From contig KV748191.1 of the NCBI GenBank assembly GCA_001692895.1, forward strand, positions 248,001 through 312,000: a DNA stretch of 64,000 nt. Reading direction: 5' to 3'. Both the position numbers and the translations under genes were made by a program. Shown here one piece after another: positions 58,301 through 64,000 of this stretch. Numbering within the stretch: position 1 is the first letter of the stretch; each line of letters starts with the position of its first letter. The DNA comes from Cenococcum geophilum 1.58. Its lineage: Eukaryota; Ascomycota; Dothideomycetes; Gloniales; Gloniaceae. The notes beneath the pieces are model-generated. The model was given only the letters and a program-made list of their open reading frames with translations, did not search any database and was not told where the DNA came from.

Positions 58301-58813
58301 TTAAGCTGCTAAAGGGCTTAAACTTAAGGTTCTTTTACTATAGATACTTCTGCGGCTCTAATATCTAGTATAATACTATAAAAGACGTTCGCCGAGTATC
58401 TATTATTAAAGAAGAACGCGGAACTTTTCCTTAGCTTATTAAAGATATCTAACTTTATAATAAAATGGAGCATAGATTAGTTATTAAGAATAGTAACGGT
58501 TTATATACTATTTACCTTACTATACTTAGTAAAGTATTAGTTAAAAGAGTAGTTCTTAATTTCTATATCCATAAGGAGCTATTTAGCCTTATTAACCTTA
58601 CCCTTAAGATCTTTTACGCCTTTATATTAAATCAGGAAGCTTTAGAAGTAAGCTATAGTAACCTTATAATTTTTAACATTTTTTACACTTTGGCGAAACT
58701 TATTATATACCTCCTTTTATTTATTAAGAGAATGCCTAGTTAACTAGCAATTTAGTTTCTTATAAACGTAGTACTTCTTCTAGCAATTTCTTTAAAATAA
58801 ACCTCTATAAGGA
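55399..58813 (-). mobile_element. Copia gag-pol, right of the nested gypsy (dead)
   Basis: It is the reverse complement of about 10575-13760 and covers RNase H, reverse transcriptase, integrase and protease, up to the end of gag. At 58813 the homology stops and gypsy family B begins, so the 5' part of this copia lies beyond that insertion. The plus-strand frames 56021-56248 and 58465-58743 are antisense noise. Confidence 0.85.
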
Positions 58814-59185
58814 TGTAACGGAATTCCCTAGAAGGTATATATTAGATAAGATAAAAGGAGGTCTTATCTATGTTCCATCTACGTCCTAAAAGACACGGTC
58901 AGATAGATAAGGGGTAAAGGGTTTTGCTAGCGTCTTAGAAGAATTATATAGGGAGCTAGTTGTCCTCTAGAGAAGAACTAGCAATTAGTCTCTAAATGGA
59001 AGAGGTTAGAAAGCATTTCGTTCTTTATTTATAAAGATCGTTCTATCTTAACTTATCTTCTACTTACCTATAACTCTTATTCTATACTGTTAATTAGATA
59101 ATTATATATTTTGGTTAAACTAGCCTCTTATAATTCTAATCGCTCTTAATCCTTTATAGAAGGAACGTACGGCTATTAATTAACG

Positions 59186-60350
59186 ATGACGAGCTATACC
59201 TCCTTATCCCCTAAAACGACGCCCCCACTATAAGAGGCTTAGAGAGTCTCCCTAGAGGAGCGCATTCCCTCTTCCTATAAAGAAGCTACGGCTGGTCTGT
59301 CTAACCTTATAAGACCCTTAGAAACGATTACTGCTAGGGAGTTATTAGAGCGGTTACTACGCGAGACCCTATAAAAAAACAAAGAAGTTAGAGATATGAT
59401 TAAGATAAGTATATTAAGACTACTAAAAACAATTATAAGGACAATTAGGGGAAGTATAGACACCCTAGATACGAAGCGGACTTAAAGGGGTAACGCTATA
59501 CTACGCGGTAACGTTAGAAAAACTTAAATTCCGTATAAAGGAACCTAATAAGTACTATAGTAATAGTCTCCGGAACTATAATCGTTTTATCTATTAATGC
59601 GAAACTAAGTTTTAGCTAGATCTAAAATATTACTCTAATAAGTATAATTAGACACTAATTGCTTTTACCTTCCTATATAGCACCATTAAGAGTTTATAAA
59701 CATGTTATGAGAAGAAACTTACTATACCCCTTAAATTTAGCGAACTTAAGTTCTAGTTGGTTAATTAGGTCTAAAACCCTATTAATTAAGGGATGGATTA
59801 TAACTAGCGATACTATAACGCCAAATAGCGAGAAGGCTAGAGTGTAGTCTAGTTTATAAACTACTTAGAAGAACTAGAAGATAATATACCCTACTTAGAC
59901 CTATGGGATGACACTATATAACTTTACTAGCTACTTGCTAAGTTATAACCTAAGATTTAACAGGCTATATAGAAGAAGGGCGAAATTCCTACCTCTTAAG
60001 AAAAGCTTATCTCTAAAGCTACTCAGATTAAGAATGCTAAAAGAGACTATTTAGGTAAGTAAAAGGAATAAGACGCTAACGATAAAGAGCGTAGGACTAG
60101 ACCTAGCTTTAATAATAGGGGTAGATTCCAATCTAACTACTTTACGGAAGAATAATGCAAGCAGGCTTTAAAGCCCTAGAGTAACACTAGTTAGCCCTAG
60201 AATAATAATAGGCAAAAACCTAATCTAAATAAATAGAACTAAGAGTTACGCGTTTGTTATAACTGCGGCAAGAAGGGCTATATAAAGCGCTTCTACCAGT
60301 AAAAGAAATAAGTATTGGATTAATTAGGAAAAGAAAAAGCCTAGTAGATC
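59186..60350 (+). pseudogene. Gypsy B gag (dead)
   Basis: It starts MTSYTSLSPKTTPPL and continues through a helical, charged region (ITARELLERLLRE). Near 60245-60295 a zinc knuckle reads CYNCGKKGYIKRFY, where the CCHC pattern needs His and Cys at the two Tyr positions. Both changes (C-to-T, G-to-A) fit RIP. The stops and frame are broken. The open frames 59275-59463 (minus) and 59659-59847 (plus) are not separate genes. Confidence 0.75.
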
Positions 60351-60439
60351 TTTACTCCCTTATACTAGGCTAGTAAGAGAAGGAGGGAGTAAGCTGCCGT
60401 ATAGTTATTCCTGTCTCTATTTAAGTTAATAATAAATGG

Positions 60440-63400
60440 GTAATGCAAGACTACCTTATGGACAGCGGCGTAACCATAGGGTTTATTTCTTAATTACTAG
60501 TAAAAAAATTGGATTTGGACCTTAGTAGCTTATAGGTGCGCACCGTTTAAAGCATTAGAAGCTACTAGATTCCATACTATAGGGAATAAGCTTTTTTAAT
60601 AGCTAGCTAGGACCGCGATAGTCTATAGAACACGTAGGAGATGCGCTTCTATGCCGCAGAAATTAAGGGGTATAACCTTATTTTAGGATACCTATAGCTT
60701 TACTAAGTTAATCCGGATATTAATTGGCCTTTAGCCTTATATTAATATTAGAAGTCTTAACTACGCATTATAGTTAAAAATTAAAAGACTTTCTTAAACT
60801 ATATATAAGAAGAAGGGTGGGCATATACTATATATGCTACTCTTAACACTAAGAACAGGGACACGGGATATTTATTTTTAGATATCCGGCTATACACAGT
60901 TAAGGAACTAGAGATTCTATAGGAATATACGGACTTAGAGAATATTTCTAGTAAAGAGGCTACATAAACCTTACCTAACCCTATATTGGTTAAGTATAAG
61001 ATAGATATAGGGGATAAATAACCTTTTTTTAGACCACTGTATAACCTATTAGAAAATAAGCTAGCGGTACTATATTAATATATAGTGGATAATCTTCAGA
61101 GAAGATAGATTCGGCCCTCTATAAGCCTAGTAGGGGTACTAATTATATTTATACCCAAGAAGGAGAAGACCCTTCGCCTCTATATTAACTATTAGGCGCT
61201 AAATAAGATTACTATAAAGAATTGCTACCTATTACCCTTAATAGGGGAGCTTATTAACAGACTATTAGGCGTAAAGATATTTATAAAATTAGATTTAAAA
61301 GATGTATACTATTAAATCCGGATTAAAGCCAACGATAAGTAGAAAATGGCGTTTTAAATATAGTACGGCCACTTTAAGTACCTGGTAATGCCATTTGGGC
61401 TTACTAACGCACTAGTAATATTTTAGGCCTATATTAATAAGGCATTATTAGGCTTATTAAACACGATATATATAGTCTACCTTAATAATATTATAGTCTA
61501 CTTTAATAACTATAAAGTATATACGTACCACGTATAAATAGTACTAGAAAGACTATAGGAATACAAGCTCTATATAACCTAAAAAAGTACACGTTCTATA
61601 CTACTAGCATTAATTTTCTGGGTTTTATTATTAGCGTCAACGGAGTGTTAATAGAGAAAAGTTGGGTGGATACTATTAGGGAATAGCCCTACCCCATAAT
61701 ATTTAGAAAAGTATAGGTTTTTTAGGTACAGTAAACTTCTGCTAAACGTTTATTATTTATTATTTATAAGTAACACTCCTAATTACTAATCTACTAAAAG
61801 GATCTAAGAATAGCAAGAAGTTAGGACCCTTTATATTTAGGGAAGCTACTAAGTAGGCTATAGACTGGTTAAAGGATTTGTTTATATTAGCGCCTATCCT
61901 AATATACTTCTACTAGGAGCTATATATATATTTTAAAACAGATACATTCGGCTTCGCCCTAGGGGCAATTATATCTTAATTAAAAGACAGAGAATAGCAT
62001 TCTATGGCGTTTTAGTTAAGGAGAATAACCCCTATAGAACAGCGTTATATAACGCACAACTAGGAGTTACTCGCGATAGTTATAGTAATAAAGCACTGGC
62101 GACATTATTATATAGGAAGTAATTACCTTATTAAAGTCCTTATAGACCATAGCGACCTAGGATACTTTATAACTATAAAGGTGTTAAGCGGTTAACAAGC
62201 TAGATAGGTAAAGGCACTATTATAGTACGATTTTAAAATTATATACCGCCCAGGAAAGATAAATCCCGCTAATAGGTTATTAAGACGTTCGGATTATAAG
62301 ATAGGAAAAATCTAGGATAGTATAGGGGAAATAATCCCTATATTGCAAAATTTGCTTAAAAAGAAAGAAGACTCTTTCCCTAGAACTATAGAATTTTGTA
62401 GTAGGGTAGAGGTCCTAGTAATATAGCTATAAAGCGCCATAATTATAGAGCTATAGGATATAGTTATAGACTAGGTTATAGACTAAGTAGATGTTATAAA
62501 GTTAGCGTACCCTAGAATTAGCGAGAATTCTATGGGATATGCTAGAGGTATCGCGGCACCTTTAACTTAACGGCGTGTTAGCTGCGAGTTTTTAGATCTA
62601 AGGGGGATAGGCGAGATACCTATCTATAGCGTAGTACACTATATAACGGTAGGAGAATCTACTAGCACTAATAGTTTAAAACGTCTTATACTACGCCTTA
62701 AGTTTATAATAGTAGTAGGTAAAATAAAAGTAAGTAATCTATATAAAACCTTTCTAAATCTTCTTCTTTAAGCTTAATAAAGGGACGCCTTTACCTCTAG
62801 GGAGAGGTAGAAAGATATAGTGGAGACTAACTTAGCCGGAGTTACTAAGAAGCTATAGTAGCAAGACTAAAAGGGTCTATTACGCTTTAAGGGTGCTATA
62901 TATATTCCAAAGGACTAAGCAATTTAAAATAAAAATTTAAAGGTCTTCTATAACGACCCTTTTAGGGGTTACTACGGTGCTAATAGGACCCTTAAGGCTA
63001 TTTAAAGGAAATACTTTTAGGACGGAATGTTTAAAAAGGTTAAGGACTATATATTAAGGTGTAATACGTGCTAAAGGATATAGGTATCTAGGCATCGCCT
63101 ATATAGCAAGTTATTAGTACTTCCTATTTTATAGGGACCTATATTAGAATTAATAATAGATTTTATAATAGGCTTACCCCCTACTAAAATAAGAATGGGA
63201 GAAGTTACTAATACTATTCTAGTAATTGTTAATAGATATACAAAGTTCTTAGGGTACTTTACTATTATAATAACGATTATAGCAGTAGAACTAGCAGACC
63301 TGTTTTTAAAACAGTGGCTTTTATTTAGTATGCTAAGGGGAATTATATCTAATAAAGGTACTATATTTAACAGTATATTCTAGTCTTTATTCTATCTCTT

Positions 63401-64000
63401 ATTAAAGATACGGCGAAGAATAAGCACCGCCTTTTACCCGTAAATAGATAGGCTAATAGAGCGTTTAAATGCGTTATTAGAACACTACCTCCGCTGCTAT
63501 ATTAATTATTAGACATTGTAGTTAGCTCTGGCGCAATGTATATATAATATAAGTATCTATAGTAGTATAAAAATGACCCCTTATAAAGCATTATTTGGGG
63601 TAAAAGTAAATAACCCCTGAAATGTTAAGAATATTATTCCTAAAAGGGAGGCACCGGTAGCGTCTGAGAGAATTAAGCAAATAAGAATTTATAGAGAAGA
63701 ACTTAAAAAGCACTTACTAGACGCCCAGGCTGTGCAAAAAAGGTACTATAACAAAAAATATATACTAAAAAATTTAAGATAGGAGACGAAGTTTTACTAT
63801 TTATAAAAAATATCTAAATAAAACGTATTAAGAAGAAGCTGGATTACCGGTAGCTTAGACCCTTTAAGATAGTTAAAAAAAACTAAGGGAAATTAAGCCT
63901 ATAAATTAGAATTGCCGAAATTATACCTAATATATCCTATATTTTATGTTTCCTTACTAAAGCTATACTAGAAAAGAGATAGTATAAAACCGCTACTACC
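60440..64000 (+). pseudogene. Gypsy B pol: protease, RT, RNase H, integrase (dead, truncated by window)
   Basis: The protease block reads LMDSGVTIG near 60457-60485. The RT lies at about 61130-61560, with PKKEKTLRLYINY, LVMPFGLTNAL and VYLNNIIVYF (family YLDD). The RNase H is at about 61920-62300 (TDTFGFALGAIIS, later YRPGKINPANRLLR). The integrase zinc region ends CNTC near 63060-63075. The integrase core is at 63140-63570, with IIDFIIGLPP (first Asp kept), ISNKGTIF (second Asp now Asn) and TAFYP..DRLIERLN (Glu kept). The open segment 63195-63383 is a real part of this core. The C-terminal domain reaches the window end. Confidence 0.85.

Larger units (their letters stand above)
58814..64000 (+). 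mobile_element. Ty3/gypsy family B, 5' LTR to integrase, cut by window end
   Basis: It is a different family from A, on the plus strand, inserted into copia. It starts TGTAACGGAATTCCC at 58814. The LTR is about 300 bp (end near 59110, approximate), then gag from ATG 59186, then pol to the end of the window. It is heavily RIP-mutated, with stops at Gln/Trp codons. The 3' LTR is outside the window. Confidence 0.85.

Noticed and set aside
56021..58743. Two plus-strand frames (56021-56248, 58465-58743)
   Set aside because: Both are antisense to the minus-strand copia pol, whose plus-strand sister copy at 10.6-13.7 kb shows the true coding strand.

Overview
This window is from a filamentous ascomycete (Pezizomycotina) and is mostly repeat heterochromatin altered by repeat-induced point mutation (RIP). 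Across most of it CpA/TpG is scarce and TpA dominates. Old transposon proteins can still be read in one frame, but Gln and Trp codons have become TAA/TAG and catalytic Asp codons often read Asn. The one clearly gene-like stretch, about 19.5-25.0 kb, has normal base composition, short GT..AG introns and intact fungal domains. The host is inferred from these traits; I did not identify the species.

Layout. (1) 1-9828: the gag/RT-side part of a minus-strand Ty3/gypsy element (family A, cut by the window start), split by a near full-length minus-strand LINE (3535-9101) with a 15-bp target duplication. (2) 9829-14461: a plus-strand Ty1/copia element and its 3' LTR. (3) 14493-16332: a complete but dead pogo/Fot1-type DNA transposon. 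(4) 16333-19460: degraded AT-rich DNA containing a reversed family A LTR interrupted by a small un-mutated solo LTR. (5) 19460-25008: the gene island, with a small spliced gene, an unidentified 125-codon frame, and a protein kinase-Sel1/TPR gene broken by a 1.09-kb Mutator-like element. (6) 25009-27071: a second pogo-type transposon. (7) 27297-34960: a ~390-bp repeat, a copia gag remnant, a short TA-flanked MITE and a minus-strand Helitron. (8) 34964-35450: a 12-bp minisatellite in inverted halves around an assembly gap. (9) 35513-46835: a second copy of the ~390-bp repeat, split by a three-LTR family A array. (10) 46955-58813: a minus-strand copia element split by a full-length 7.8-kb family A chromovirus. 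(11) 58814-64000: a plus-strand gypsy element of a different family (B), running off the window.

How it fits together. The target duplications give a nesting order: LINE into gypsy A, gypsy A into copia (47.6-55.4 kb) and into the ~390-bp repeat (35.8-46.8 kb), and gypsy B into copia. Most copies were then mutated by RIP. The few un-mutated insertions are the 187-bp solo LTR, the 288-bp MITE and the 1.09-kb element in the kinase gene; they are either young or too short or too rare for RIP. The kinase-TPR gene resembles the kinase/Sel1/kinesin-light-chain-repeat proteins that are expanded in fungi. Removing the 1.09-kb insertion with one copy of its target duplication restores a continuous ~947-codon reading frame.
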